Shown: positions 40,601 to 48,283 of the stretch, one piece after another
Numbering within the stretch: position 1 is the first letter of the stretch
How the letters are laid out: every line of letters begins with the position of its first letter
Assembly (NCBI RefSeq): GCF_014356525.2
Contig: NC_052518.1
Span: 102,048,767-102,112,766 of the forward strand
DNA: 64,000 nt
DNA from: Nilaparvata lugens
Lineage: Eukaryota > Arthropoda > Insecta > Hemiptera > Delphacidae
Reading direction: 5' to 3'
Notes under the pieces: generated by a model
The model's input: only the letters and a program-made list of their open reading frames with translations
Database searches by the model: none
What the model was told of the DNA's origin: nothing
Made by a program: the position numbers and the translations under genes

Positions 40601-43600
40601 TGAAAAAACTATTTGATTGAGCTTTTATCTTCATAAACTTTGTACCACAAATTGAATTTATTTGTTTCAACGATTGCAATAATAATTGATTAATAAAAAA
40701 TGTAAATAAGCCTATAACAATCCTCGGTAAATTAAGAATCTTTATGCAAAATTGCAAGTTGATCAGTTCAGTAGTTCAGACGTGATCATGCGTCAAGCAT
40801 TTAATTCGTATCCTGTACACGCATAAGCCAATTCTTTTCTTCATAATATAGTAACTTATAGATTAAACATTAATGATTACAATCTCTTATGATACACTTT
40901 GGCACTAAAACCAATAATCTAGATCTTGCTTAATTTGAGCACTATCAAGTCCTGAATGCATCATCCTATAGAAGAATAAATCCATCTATCATTAATTAAA
41001 ATGTATTTCAGGTTTAGATTAATAGAAAATGTTTACTTCTTATTGCAGATGATGCCCGATTTCTGATAAAAAGTTTTTAAAGTAATAAGATAAACTGAAC
41101 CCAACCTTCCTCAGAGAAAAGTAAAACTAAATTGAAATACGCTTCAGAATGGTTTGGGGTAACCGTCCACTGGAACCGTATTCAACCGATCCGTTCGGCC
41201 GTTGGATCGGACGAATCTGCCGGCCGATAATTCGGCCGAATATGGTCGTCCATTAGAACCGTTTACGTCAGTCTAGATGCCAATTATTGAATTAACTACT
41301 ATCATAGCCACCAAAATTTTTTCATAAATAATTATTATATTGAGATTTTGAAAATTGAATAAACAAATATCCACTGAATTACAATAGTCTTACCTTCAAC
41401 AAATATTCACTAGATTAGTTATTTATTATTAAGCAATCTTTGTTCACAGATTCCTTTGAACATCACGACGATAATATCTTTTGTCTCGCATATCCCACAA
41501 TGGAACATGCTCTTGAACCAAACTTATCAACTTTTCATTGGCCATAGTTACAACTTTATAAAACAGAACAACTTCAAAAAACAGACAAAACTGTGAAACA
41601 ATTTTGAGGTTAGGATGATGTTTCAGCTCGACTTCGGCCGGAAAATCCCATTCAATTCGAATCGAAAACTTGATCGGCCGGAGACGATGGAACCTGTTGC
41701 AATGGACGATCATCTATAGCTTTCTTTGTTGGGGGATCGTTCGGACGAGTTCGGTAGTTTTCGGCCGATGCTAGTTCGGACGAAATCGGTTCCAGTGGAC
41801 GACCCACCTTAATCGAAAGAGATAATACTATTAATCTTATAAATACCTGCTTCAGATGAGAACTTTAGACACAAACTATCAGAATCAAATGTGAAAATAT
41901 ATGAGAGGGCGCCAACCCTTGAGCATTCTGTGAACCTGTGAACTGGAAATTCACTGAGCTCTTCGTTCTTATTGTCATCTGAAACAAAAAAAATAAAATA
42001 TATATCAGCTAGCCTATATCTTTTCTTGTGAGTTCTTCTCATGTTCAAACTAATAAAATATTAGGGTGTAATTGTTGATGAAAAGTTCAAGTAAAAGTGC
42101 TCAACATATTACTAGGCTAACATAAAATATACTGTTAATTCCAAGTTCTACCTTTTGAATAAATTTATTCCTATTAATGTTCTCAGGCTCTATATCTTGC
42201 ACTTGTTGATTCAAAGATCGGTTACAGTAAAATTTTTGGGGCTCCTCTTACATTAGTCACTTGATAATCTATAGTTCGTGCAATTAAAATTAAAATATAA
42301 AAGAGCATACTTTTCTTTTCTTTCACAGTCTCAGATGCCTCTGAGATAAATATTTGTTTTTAATGTCTTGTATATGTTTCTGGAGACTGTGGTCATGTGT
42401 TCTTCTTGGATGTTCCTAGTTATTAAACAAGGAGAGTGACTTGTTTACCACTAACAAGTAAACAAGACAAGTGGGTACTTTCTCACTCTTAAAAGTGGGT
42501 TGACAAGTTGTTTACAAGTATACCACTTGTTTACAGATCGTTCGCATCTCTTGGCGTCAAGTTTGTTAATGAAATTCCACTTGAAATTAAGAGGATATAA
42601 AATCGACTTGTCCTTAAAACAAGAATTCTCCGATGGCTAAGAGGTCTTAAGCCTTACTATCTGGAGACTTTATTTACTATAATTGCTTAGTTTAAATAAT
42701 ATTGTGATGATGGTGGTAATCATTATGCATTAGGGAAATAAGCTTGAATTGGAAAGAGTGGTTGATTGTTAGTTTTTTTCGCTTTGTTCTTCTTTTCTTC
42801 ACTCTTCCATGAATTCCCGCAGAAAAGATTCTGCCCGTATAGTGGGGCCTTAAAACGACTCGACTACTTAACTCCCTAACCTACAATGATATATTAGTTA
42901 TTAATATCATAGAGAAACAATAGCATAAGTAGATATCCCTGGTATAGGGCGTTTATGTCGCAACTTTTACTGTTATCTCAAGCCGATTACTGTCGATTTT
43001 TACTGTTTTGACCGGGTAAGAGTGAATGAACGGCACAATATGAGAGACTACCAGCGTCATAAAGCTTCACAGGAAAGAACTACGTGGACTATCAGCTTGA
43101 GATGACAGTAAAAGTTGCGACATAAACACCCTATTCCATGGGATATCTAATTATGCTATTGTTTCTCTATGATAATATACTAATACAGTTGATACAACTA
43201 GAGTCGTACAGTCGTCGCAAGAAAATTCCAATTTCAAGATATATTTTATACGGATTTTTATTTTAGCTCTCAAATCCTTGATTTATTTTTTATTTTTTTT
43301 TTTTTTGCTACTTGAAGGTGCAATTCCTTAGACCTTGAAGCCGCGTGGTTAGGAAGAACGCGGCTACAGCACATAGCCTATACATTTATTAGATTCTATG
43401 ATTCACTGGATGTTGTATGAACGTTATGGCAGCAGATGAATTAATTATTTATTTACATTTTATAATACACAAATCAAATACATGATCTCTTTTAAAGTTT
43501 GCAAAGGGACGGTGGGCTGGATGCAGAAATACAGCAGACTGAATTGCGGACGGATCAAGTGGAGAAGTATGAGTGATGTGCTCTGCAATAAGAGAGTGAA

Positions 43601-45304
43601 CTGTAAGATGAAGGGTAAAGTGTACAAATCAGTAGTGAGACAGGCTATGTTGTATGGCGCGGAAACCTGGCCTGTTTCAAATAGAGAAGAAAATGGAAGT
43701 GGCTGAGATGAGGATGCTAAGATGGATGTTTGGAGTCACAAGAAGGAATAGGATTCGCAATGAGGTGATTAGAGGTACAGTTGGGGTGGGACCATTGGGT
43801 AGGAAGATGCAGGACGCCATGATGAGGTGGTTTGGACATGTGCAGAGAAGTGAGGAGGATTGTGTGGGACGGAGGATGCAAGATTTGGATCTGGGTGGCA
43901 GGAGAGGGCGGGGAAGGCAAAGGATGATGTGGAGAGACAGAGTGGAGGCTGATCTGCGGGAGAGGGTTTGGAGACATGGGGAGAAGATGGACACGATTTT
44001 GTGGAGGAGATGGCTGAAGGAGGGAAATGCCGACCCCATATGATTGGGATAAAGCATAGCCAAGTTTTCTCTGCTTCAATATTGCTTCTATATTTCACAT
44101 CTAATGAGTAATCGAATGTAATGAATTTATAGGTTATGTGCTCCAGTCAGAGGGCGGCTCTGACCACGTGGCCACGACGTGGCTCCAAGGATTAAGAAAT
44201 TGCACCTTCAAGTAGAAAAAAAAAGAAATTAGGGATTTGAGAGCTAAAATAAAAATCAGTATAAAATAAATTTTGAAATTGAATTCTTTTTCTACTGACA
44301 GATTTATGGTCACAAGAGGTGGGCAGTATCGCCACACTTCTATATAATGAGTAACTGCTCAAAATTCAAATGAGCCACAAGGCGCTCAACATTTATCATG
44401 ATGACCCTAAATAAATTAACTTCTAGCTGAAGCTACTTCAGTCATCAATAGATTATAGATCACCATTGATGACCCATCCGTGAATCATCATAACCTATAA
44501 AACGCATTAAATAATGTGTTTACTCACAATATTTGAAATTTTTCCATGAAATAATACAATTAATATTAGTTAATAATTTAGAGTTGGTATTACAATAGTG
44601 GCATTTGCAAAACATAATTCATTGACACCAGGTATTCATAGTCATTACAGTGGCAAATTTTTCTTTCAATTCAATGCCTATTCATTATTTGTGGTTGGCC
44701 TGTATTTTTGACATATTAAGGATTAAATAATGAGCAACGGCAAAACGAATTAAGAGTAAGCATGAGTTCAACTTGCTGTAATGTTTGGGAAAGTGGAATA
44801 AATTTAGTTTTCTTTGCCGAAAAAAAATCGTCATATCAGTCGACAAATATGATAATGATCAGAACAATAAATTTTATTATTGTTGTAATCTTGAGTTCTG
44901 TTCAACTTGAGACGTTGTTCAAGTCGAGGTTCATGGATTCTATAAGGATCTCCAAGCTGAGATTCCATATTTTATTGAGTATGGAAGGGAGTCACTCATC
45001 AAGGAGGAAAATAAAATGTAGTTGATGTATAAAATATTCAAATCGATCCATAGCATAATCGAATAGTCAATAAATATAGCAATGAGTTCATTCAATGTTT
45101 GGAGGTAAAGTTAGTGAGTCAGAAGATAGAGCCCAACGCCAGTTTCAAGTTATGAAAATACAATTATTTACCTTTCTTTAATTTGACACTCAGGCCTTGT
45201 GGATCATAATCGATTACAAGATTAACATCAAAATCGTATTTGGGAATTAAATCGCCCGAATTAGTAACACGTGAAACATTAACACTGGGGAATGATTTCG
45301 CCAT
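13532..45304 (-). CDS. CARM1: Histone-arginine methyltransferase CARM1/PRMT4 (CARMER), whole gene
   Basis: This enzyme transfers methyl groups from S-adenosylmethionine to arginines of histone H3 and other nuclear proteins, giving asymmetric dimethylarginine, and acts as a transcriptional coactivator. Eleven coding exons with GT/AG borders join in phase into 1,647 nt, 548 residues plus stop; fly CARMER is about 530. Residues 1-110 resemble the PH-like N-terminal domain. The SAM-binding motif VLDVGAGSG is at 160-168. The double-E loop [12 protein letters not shown] has its glutamates at 229 and 238. The substrate-binding THW motif is at 385-387. A short conserved tail follows the methyltransferase core. 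The start is the ATG at 45304; it opens a PH-like domain of normal length. No frameshift or missing catalytic residue was seen. Introns 1-9 are 0.5-3.2 kb and intron 10 is about 14.3 kb, most of them with transposon insertions. Confidence 0.95.
13726..14127. mobile_element. Small inverted-repeat element in CARM1 intron 10
   Basis: The left end GAACCACGTTATGATGACAG is complementary, with a few mismatches, to the right end CTGCCATTATAACGTGGACC. It is about 400 bp, non-coding, and lies about 70 bp upstream of the terminal CARM1 acceptors. Confidence 0.75.
14588..14690. repeat. Imperfect hairpin
   Basis: Left-arm blocks AACCAAACCTC and AATCAGGATTT pair with right-arm blocks near 14660-14685, and inner blocks GGCAAAACAG and CTGTTTTGTC also pair. 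It is a short palindromic element in CARM1 intron 10. Confidence 0.65.
15693..15923. mobile_element. Near-perfect 95-bp-arm palindrome
   Basis: Arms at 15693-15787 and 15828-15923 are reverse complements over about 95 bp with one difference, in a T run. The inner ends read ACACCATCTTCAGGTT and its complement. A 40-bp A+T-rich loop separates them. It is probably a recently inserted foldback MITE in CARM1 intron 10. Confidence 0.88.
16652..16973. repeat. Tandem duplication, two ~161-bp copies
   Basis: Copy 1 (16652-16813) and copy 2 (16814-16973) both start GGAGTGTCTTTCTCAGTAAA and end near ATTCAAATTTGA. They differ at a few positions, mostly in T runs. The duplication is intronic and non-coding. 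Confidence 0.92.
18713..18929. mobile_element. MITE family B, copy 1
   Basis: The ends are complementary: TATGATCACATTGGATG and CATCCAATATGATCTTA. The interior is rich in alternating purine-pyrimidine words such as GTGCAAGTGCAC. Related copies lie at 28291-28531 and 34058-34271, all within CARM1 introns. Confidence 0.8.
18934..19102. mobile_element. Palindromic MITE
   Basis: TAGTTACACACACACATCGA on the left pairs with TCGATTTGTGTGTAACTG on the right. The core TTAGATTGAACATAACTTG recurs in altered form at about 32270-32390 in another CARM1 intron. Confidence 0.75.
19344..19604 (-). other. Open frame of 86 codons, coding status doubtful
   Basis: This frame is less A+T-rich than its surroundings and follows an acceptor-like TTGTTTCAG. 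Its sequence matches nothing I recognise, and the other minus-strand frame entered from CARM1 exon 10 stops after about 15 codons. It could be an alternative 3' exon or chance. Confidence 0.15.
21003..21147. mobile_element. Palindromic MITE
   Basis: GAGTGTTTCCAAACTCCCTA at the left pairs imperfectly with TAGGTAGTTTGGAAACAGCC at the right. Inner blocks around GGTACAAAACATGTATCCA also pair. It is non-coding and intronic. Confidence 0.78.
22202..22358 (-). CDS. Terminal exon of an unidentified gene nested in CARM1 intron 10
   Basis: On the minus strand, an acceptor ending GTAGCACAG leads into a frame reading [18 protein letters not shown] and continuing to [20 protein letters not shown], then a TGA stop. 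Composition is protein-like: balanced, hydrophobic first and acidic at the end (nine acidic residues among the last twenty). The exon starts at codon position 3, which matches the phase of the donor at 22801, so the two exons make a continuous 74-residue C-terminus with a 442-nt intron between them. I do not recognise the family. Upstream exons should lie at higher coordinates; a frame at 23255-23160 reading [18 protein letters not shown] is a weak candidate. It could also be a gene fragment or an alternative end of another transcript. Confidence 0.5.
22801..22868 (-). CDS. Penultimate exon of the same unidentified gene
   Basis: The exon begins after TTCTCTGCCAG and ends at ACTAG before GTATGAG. 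It reads [20 protein letters not shown] and ends in phase 2, as the downstream acceptor at 22358 requires. It is only 68 nt, so the case rests on the pair of matching splice sites. Confidence 0.45.
23612..23714. repeat. Short tandem duplication, 65-bp period
   Basis: ACAGAATGTATCTCAAATTT begins at 23612 and again at 23677. Both copies run on to ACATTGGCTTTTAAC. It is non-coding. Confidence 0.9.
23983..24062. repeat. Hairpin with ~20-bp arms
   Basis: CTTTACACGCGTGCACTGGA pairs with CTCCAGTGCACGCGTTGTAA. This is a small palindromic element in CARM1 intron 10; its CACGCGTGCACT core resembles motifs inside MITE family B. Confidence 0.75.
24634..24781. repeat. Exact-looking tandem duplication, 74-bp period
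   Basis: GAGATAAATAAACATAATTA begins at 24634 and at 24708. The two copies differ at about one base (CTCTTTTG versus CTCCTTTG). Confidence 0.92.
26760..27034. mobile_element. MITE family C, copy 1
   Basis: CATAGAGAAACAATAGCGTA on the left pairs with the right end TATGCTATTGTTTATCTATG. The inner arm block TTTATGTCGCAACTTTTACT is also inverted. A second copy is at 42908-43171. The whole element is palindromic and non-coding. Confidence 0.88.
27240..27442. mobile_element. Palindromic MITE
   Basis: AAGGTCTTCACACACGGAGC and the right end AGGTGTGAAAACACCTTAA are imperfect complements, with further pairing of GCCGTCCTATCTTTCAATGT and ACATTGTGAGATAGGACGG. It is non-coding and lies in CARM1 intron 10, about 520 bp from exon 10. 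Confidence 0.78.
27959..28048 (-). CDS. CARM1: CARM1 coding exon 10
   Basis: A 90-nt exon with a TTTTTTCAG acceptor and a GTATGT donor, phase 1 at both ends. It encodes [18 protein letters not shown], matching the fly GGISVNGIGEGMD segment C-terminal to the catalytic domain. Confidence 0.85.
28291..28531. mobile_element. MITE family B, copy 2
   Basis: It shares with the 18713 copy the ends (AGTGATCATATACGCATCCA) and interior words such as CACACTTCACGCGTGCACTT and TGGCTCTTTCCAGATTTTGT. It lies about 240 bp upstream of CARM1 exon 10, in intron 9. Confidence 0.72.
29251..29441 (-). CDS. CARM1: CARM1 coding exon 9
   Basis: It encodes [14 protein letters not shown] and then [20 protein letters not shown], the end of the beta-barrel, and runs into [19 protein letters not shown]. 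The donor GTAACC is chosen because it keeps exon 10 in frame; an upstream GTGCGC is an alternative. Confidence 0.9.
29580..30305 (-). pseudogene. Probable LINE 3' fragment
   Basis: On the minus strand an open frame (30305-30054) reads [20 protein letters not shown] and [14 protein letters not shown] 3' tail ends in AATAAATAAAATAACATTC followed by repeats of ATTC (about 29700). A second tail-like sequence lies at 29580-29620. The protein has no domain I can name; the tail structure is the main argument. Confidence 0.4.
30691..30847. mobile_element. Small inverted-repeat element
   Basis: The left end GCCGCATCTACACTCTAGCC is complementary in its outer part to the right end CATTGCAGTGTAGATGGC. 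It is about 157 bp, richer in G+C than the intron around it, and non-coding. Confidence 0.68.
30848..31618. other. G+C-richer island in CARM1 intron 8
   Basis: This stretch is clearly less A+T-rich than neighbouring introns. It has minus-strand open frames, for example 31462-31265 with [20 protein letters not shown] extended upstream. No splice pair places these in the CARM1 frame, because exon 8 read-through stops at once. Transposon remnant, regulatory DNA and alternative exon all remain possible. Confidence 0.4.
31619..31841 (-). CDS. CARM1: CARM1 coding exon 8 (THW loop)
   Basis: It encodes [20 protein letters not shown] and [20 protein letters not shown], with the THW substrate-binding motif at residues 385-387. 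It has a GTTTGAACAG acceptor and a GTAAGTGA donor, and ends in phase 2. Confidence 0.95.
32270..32390. mobile_element. Remnant related to the 18934-19102 MITE
   Basis: TTAGATTGAACACAACTTGG and AAACATATGATGTG closely match the core of the 18934-19102 element, including the following CATGTGCTTTTCAGTTCCATT-like arm. The outer inverted repeats are not well preserved. Confidence 0.55.
32448..33545 (-). pseudogene. 5'-truncated LINE with intact-looking 3' end
   Basis: This is the C-terminal third of a non-LTR retrotransposon ORF2 plus its 3' tail, inserted in the sense direction of CARM1 intron 7. The frame starts near 33545 ([20 protein letters not shown]), crosses a run of eight G residues, and continues from about 33450 as [20 protein letters not shown] and [20 protein letters not shown] to a stop at 33000. 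The 3' region has a C-rich/G-rich stem around ACGCATAGTCTT (about 32570-32610) and ends in GAATTGAATTG. Both features recur in the LINE at 45766-48283, so the two belong to one family. The polymerase core is absent. Confidence 0.85.
32893..33021. repeat. 68-bp tandem duplication in the LINE 3' region
   Basis: ATTAATGTATAAAGTTATTC begins at 32893 and at 32961, and each copy continues through CTTCCTAGGTGTAAGGTGAG. The second copy overlaps the LINE stop codon area. Confidence 0.9.
34058..34271. mobile_element. MITE family B, copy 3
   Basis: TATGATCACATTGGATGTG at the left pairs with CATCCAATGTGATCGTA at the right. It shares GCGTTCAGTGTGAGTGTTCC with the 18713 copy. It ends about 45 bp short of the CARM1 exon 7 donor. 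Confidence 0.82.
34315..34487 (-). CDS. CARM1: CARM1 coding exon 7
   Basis: The acceptor TTGTATTAG completes the split tryptophan, giving [14 protein letters not shown] and then [20 protein letters not shown]. It ends in phase 1 before GTAAGT. This part belongs to the beta-barrel of the PRMT fold. Confidence 0.93.
35100..36435 (+). pseudogene. Decayed mariner-like transposase
   Basis: The product would be a Tc1/mariner-superfamily transposase. N-terminal helix-turn-helix sequence is legible as [20 protein letters not shown] and [18 protein letters not shown] (35390-35517). After the insertion at 35529-35761 the frame resumes as MRRRLALRP and [14 protein letters not shown]. The C-terminal part reads [20 protein letters not shown] (36300-36375) and [16 protein letters not shown]. 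At least four frameshifts and several stops interrupt it. The catalytic aspartates are only partly recognisable, in a degraded block near 36120-36170 corresponding to the usual QQDGAxPH motif. Confidence 0.82.
35529..35761. mobile_element. TTAA-flanked MITE nested in the mariner element
   Basis: TTAA lies on both sides (35525-35528 and 35762-35765). The ends are complementary over GTGCGTACAGA and TCTGTACGCAG. The 233-bp interior is unusually G+C-rich, with GCGGAGC-type words, and does not continue the transposase frame. TTAA target sites are typical of piggyBac-type elements; assignment to that group is an inference. Confidence 0.82.
37085..37175 (-). CDS. CARM1: CARM1 coding exon 6
   Basis: A 91-nt exon with a TTTATTTCAG acceptor and a GTGAGT donor. 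It reads [20 protein letters not shown] and ends after TG of a split tryptophan codon. The match to the fly [16 protein letters not shown] segment fixes the frame. Confidence 0.92.
37708..37857. mobile_element. Palindromic MITE in CARM1 intron 5
   Basis: GGGCCGTTTGCACAGTATCA on the left pairs with CTGTGCAAACGGCCCT on the right. It is bordered by TTAA on the left and CTAA on the right, so a mutated TTAA duplication is possible. It is non-coding. Confidence 0.82.
38421..38598 (-). CDS. CARM1: CARM1 coding exon 5 (double-E loop)
   Basis: It encodes [20 protein letters not shown] followed by the catalytic loop [20 protein letters not shown]. Both active-site glutamates are present. It ends in phase 1 before GTGAGT. 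Confidence 0.96.
39116..39331 (-). CDS. CARM1: CARM1 coding exon 4 (SAM-binding core)
   Basis: This exon holds exactly 72 codons and is in phase 0 at both ends. It encodes [20 protein letters not shown] and then motif [21 protein letters not shown], ending at the post-I region [10 protein letters not shown]. Confidence 0.96.
39678..39822. mobile_element. Palindromic MITE in CARM1 intron 3
   Basis: AAGGTGCGTAAAGACTTATG at the left pairs with AGTCTGAACGCATCTTCAAG at the right, and the inner block CCCCACGAACAC pairs with GTGTTCGTGGGG. The outer GGTGCGTA motif resembles the ends of the 35529-35761 element. Confidence 0.78.
40251..40354 (-). CDS. CARM1: CARM1 coding exon 3
   Basis: It has a CATTTCAG acceptor and a GTGGGTTC donor, and runs from phase 1 to phase 0. 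It carries [16 protein letters not shown], the linker into the catalytic domain that is strongly conserved in CARM1 proteins. Confidence 0.92.
41156..41809 (-). mobile_element. PIF/Harbinger-like non-autonomous element with a MADF fossil
   Basis: The ends share the inverted block CGTCCACTGGAACCG, and inner parts on both sides are rich in TCGGCCGA-type words. Inside, on the minus strand, a short frame opens with a recognisable MADF-domain start (41545-41444). MADF or Myb-like DNA-binding proteins are the second protein of PIF/Harbinger transposons, which supports that assignment. The transposase is absent. It lies in CARM1 intron 2, ending about 40 bp from the exon 2 donor. Confidence 0.7.
41444..41545 (-). 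pseudogene. MADF-domain N-terminal fragment
   Basis: The frame starts at an ATG and reads [19 protein letters not shown] followed by [12 protein letters not shown] and a stop. This matches the first two helices of the MADF (Myb/SANT-like) DNA-binding domain; the rest of the domain is missing. It sits between the inverted repeats of the 41156-41809 element and is probably a relic of a PIF/Harbinger accessory gene. Confidence 0.72.
41847..41978 (-). CDS. CARM1: CARM1 coding exon 2
   Basis: It has a TTTGTTTCAG acceptor and a GTATTTAT donor, and runs from phase 1 to phase 1. It completes most of the PH-like domain with [17 protein letters not shown] Harbinger-like element ends only about 40 bp beyond its donor. 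Confidence 0.9.
42908..43171. mobile_element. MITE family C, copy 2
   Basis: The ends CATAGAGAAACAATAGCATA and TATGCTATTGTTTCTCTATG are complementary. Interior blocks such as GAACGGCACAATATGAGAGA are shared with the 26760-27034 copy. It lies in CARM1 intron 1, immediately left of the next element. Confidence 0.9.
43225..44290 (+). mobile_element. Long-inverted-repeat element enclosing LINE sequence
   Basis: Arms of about 170 bp (about 43225-43400 and 44120-44290) are imperfect inverted copies. Matching blocks include TTTTTATTTTAGCTCTCAAA, CTACTTGAAGGTGCAATT and AGCACATA(G/A)CCTATA. The space between them is occupied by a LINE reverse-transcriptase C-terminal fragment at 43482-44043. It is located in CARM1 intron 1. 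Confidence 0.78.
43482..44043 (+). pseudogene. C-terminal fragment of a LINE endonuclease-reverse transcriptase
   Basis: The frame reads [20 protein letters not shown] and, after a +1 shift near 43660-43700, [40 protein letters not shown] and [20 protein letters not shown]. This is the conserved region after the polymerase core of RTE-type and related LINE proteins. The catalytic YADD-type motif and all upstream parts are missing. It lies between the long inverted repeats of the 43225-44290 element. Confidence 0.88.
45172..45304 (-). CDS. CARM1: CARM1 coding exon 1
   Basis: It codes for residues 1-44 starting [13 protein letters not shown] and ends in phase 1 at AAAG before GTAAAT. It forms the first strands of the PH-like domain. 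A LINE in the opposite orientation starts about 460 bp upstream. Confidence 0.85.
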
Positions 45305-45765
45305 TTTTAAACACAATACATACAAACACAGCCACCCAACCACAATATGTCCGACTGAATTCTGAATTCAGAATACCGCACAAGGCACAACCTCACTCGA
45401 AGCCGTTCAACATTTCAATGTTGATCAAGATTCGATTGCCTATCGAGTATTCATGCACTATATTATTTGAAAAAATAATTATTTAAATGATTTTCTATTT
45501 TTTTCACACAAATTTCAACAACAACAGTTTTCTTGAATATATTAACAATTTTATAGATTCAACATAAATGGTTGGTAAGACTTCTCAAAACAAAAAATGA
45601 AAAATCGCAATTGCTCGAATTGAGAGTAGGCAATTAATCGTTGATCGAATATTATACATGAAAATAGTTTATGAATATACAAGTAATGTGAAATTACTTG
45701 TTAAATAAGGTTAATTTACTTTAAAACTGAATTTAAAAATAACAGTTCTTACTACCAACCTGACT
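45305..45765. other. Region upstream of CARM1
   Basis: This 460-bp gap separates the CARM1 start codon from the divergent LINE and must hold the CARM1 5' untranslated region or a 5' exon border, and possibly its promoter. I cannot identify a transcription start motif with confidence. Confidence 0.4.
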
Positions 45766-48283
45766 ATAGTACTAAATAATATATGATAATACTAAAAAAA
45801 TATTGGTCACTGCAAAAAATAGCAAATTAAAGCCATGGATTAGTATGGGACTAATACAATCTATCAGATATCGAGATAAACTAAAAAAGAAATTAAATAG
45901 ACAACCTTTCAACATAAACTTAAAAAATGAATTCCTCCAATATAGAAATACACTTCATTCACTGATCAAACAAGCAAAATAGGTACATTATAAAAACAAA
46001 ATCGATGATGTTCCAAACAATTCTAAAAATTTCTGATCAACTGTTAACGAAATATCTGGTAGATCTACACAAAAACTTACTTTCCCTGTCAATGAATTCA
46101 TCAAAGATTGAGAGTCTTCTGAGCAACAGAGTGCTTCTGAAGTTAGCAACAATTTCAATAAGTACTTTGCCTCTGTTGGAAAGCACCTGGCTGACTCCAT
46201 AACAACTTTGGGTGATCCAGAGGTACTTGACTCAAATCATGCTGTCGAGTCTTTGTTTGAGCTCCGGTCTGTTACACAAGAGGTGATCAGACGGGTGGTT
46301 GGCAGCATGAGAGGAAATAGCGCTCCTGGTCATGATCGCATACCAGCTAGACTTAAAGATCCACTCACTAATACGTCCTATTCAGCATTTAATAAATTTA
46401 AGTTTACTAACAGGTGAATTCCCAGACACTCTCAAAATATCAAAGGTAATCCCAATTCATAAATCCGGTGCAAAAAATGACTACTCCAATTACCGTCCTA
46501 TTTCGCTACTCCCCATAACTTCAAAAATTCTGGAAGAATGTGTTAAGATACAACTAATGCAGTATTTAAGTCAATACACTATTCTAACTAACTCTCAATA
46601 TGGTTTCCAAAAATCAAAAAAATCATCTGATGTGTTCTTCGATTTATCAAAACATATTGCAGATAACACAAAAGAGAAAAATAAATTAATAATAACTTAT
46701 CTAGACTTAGCAAAAGCCTTTGACTCAGTTGACAGGGAAAAATTAGTCATAAAACTAGACATGGGTATTTGACAAACTGCTTTGAAGTGGTTCAAGAGCT
46801 ATCTGCACGACAGAGAACAGTATATGTTCAAATCAACGATGTCAGGAGTGAGTTGGAGAAAGTAAATTATGGTGTTGTGCAGGGGAGTACCCTTGGACCA
46901 ATTATTTTCCTAATCTACATTAACAATCTTTCTCAGTTGAACATTAATAGTAAACCTTTCTTATTTGCGGACGACACAGCAGTGGTTTCTACTGGAAAAA
47001 ATTGGGAAGAGGCTTATAATAATGCAACGACTGATGTAGCTAGAATTAAAAAATGGTTTGATCACAACTGCTTAACAGTGAATACAAGAAAGACCAAATA
47101 CATGCCTATTGTCACCCGAAACCAGCAAGATCCAGGGCCTAGATTATTGAAACTTCACTCATGTCAAGATTCAACTTCCATTGGCTGTAATTGTGAAGTT
47201 CTAGAACGAGTTGACCAGTACAAGTATCTGGGCATAACATTTGATCGCGCCCTCAGCTGGGGTCCCCATGTCCAACTTGTCAAAAAGCAACTTAGAAGGC
47301 TACTATATGCTTTCTCTCAGCTAAGCCAAGTTTTAAGTAAAAAGCATTGCAAGTCAGTCTACTTTGCTTATGTTCAGTCCATTATTCAATATGGCATTCT
47401 TATTTGGGGGGGGGGGGACTGCCTGCTACCCTTTTGGAGCCACTTGCGGTGTCGCAGCGGCAAATAATCAAAACTATCCTAAAGAAAGAGTACCGTACCG
47501 CTATCCAACCATTCAGTTATTCACTGAATTTCCGGTGCTGAACATAAGACAACTCTACATAAAATCTTTATTAATTTATCTCAGAAACATTAGATTGAAC
47601 ATTTCACCAGAAATAATTCATACTTATCCAACAAGATACAGAGTAAACTATGGCTTTGCGACGCCCCAAGTGGTCCACGGGCTTGAGTTGAGAACACCTT
47701 TCTACCTAGCCCAAATGGTACACAGGAACTTACCTTTTCCCCTTCTTATGTAATAAATCGGCACCTTTGTACTGATATTTGAGGATCCGCTGATCACTGC
47801 TCCTGTATAATAAATCTTCAATTTATTCTTTATTTTTCTTTAAAGATTTAGAAGTATTATTAACATGTTATTGCTAAGAAATCTTCAATATGTTTTGTTT
47901 GATATTACTTTTATTCCATTTAAATTTACTTTTTTTCATCGATCTTTTACTTTTATCTTTGTTAAGGATTCATAACTATAATTTACAGTACCATATGTTT
48001 TGGTATTATGATAAAAATGTTATTGTGTTTTATTTAGCTATCAAGTTAGTGAAATGTAGTTATTTCTGTACTAGAAAATCATGCAGGCCATTTCAGACCA
48101 TAAATTGATAAAACGCAATAGATCTAGATTCAGTAGGTAACCTGGAACTCACCCCTACACATAGACGTATAGTCTTGTAGGGGTATTCTTATAATAATAA
48201 GACTATTAAATTATTAATTTATAGACAGAAATTATAATTGTATAGTGCATTTTGAAGAATAAAGAATTTTGAATTGAATTGAC
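45766..48283 (+). pseudogene. Frameshifted LINE ORF2 with 3' tail
   Basis: A non-LTR retrotransposon, divergently oriented to CARM1. The linker before the polymerase is seen at about 45820-45980 (WISMGLIQSIRYRDKLKKKL). The reverse transcriptase follows across several frames: KVIPIHKSGAKNDYSNYRPI (46440), YLDLAKAFDSVDREKL (46700), NYGVVQGSTLGPIIFLIYIN (46870) and the catalytic FADDTAVV (46965). After a run of twelve G residues near 47405 the frame shifts again and gives LEPLAVSQRQIIKTILKKEY and [20 protein letters not shown]. The 3' region has CCCCTACACATAGACGTATA with a G-rich partner and ends GAATTGAATTG. The endonuclease domain is not found. Confidence 0.9.

Noticed and set aside
43677..44098. 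Three long overlapping minus-strand frames
   Set aside because: They are antisense to the LINE C-terminal fragment, whose G-rich coding strand lacks complementary stop codons.
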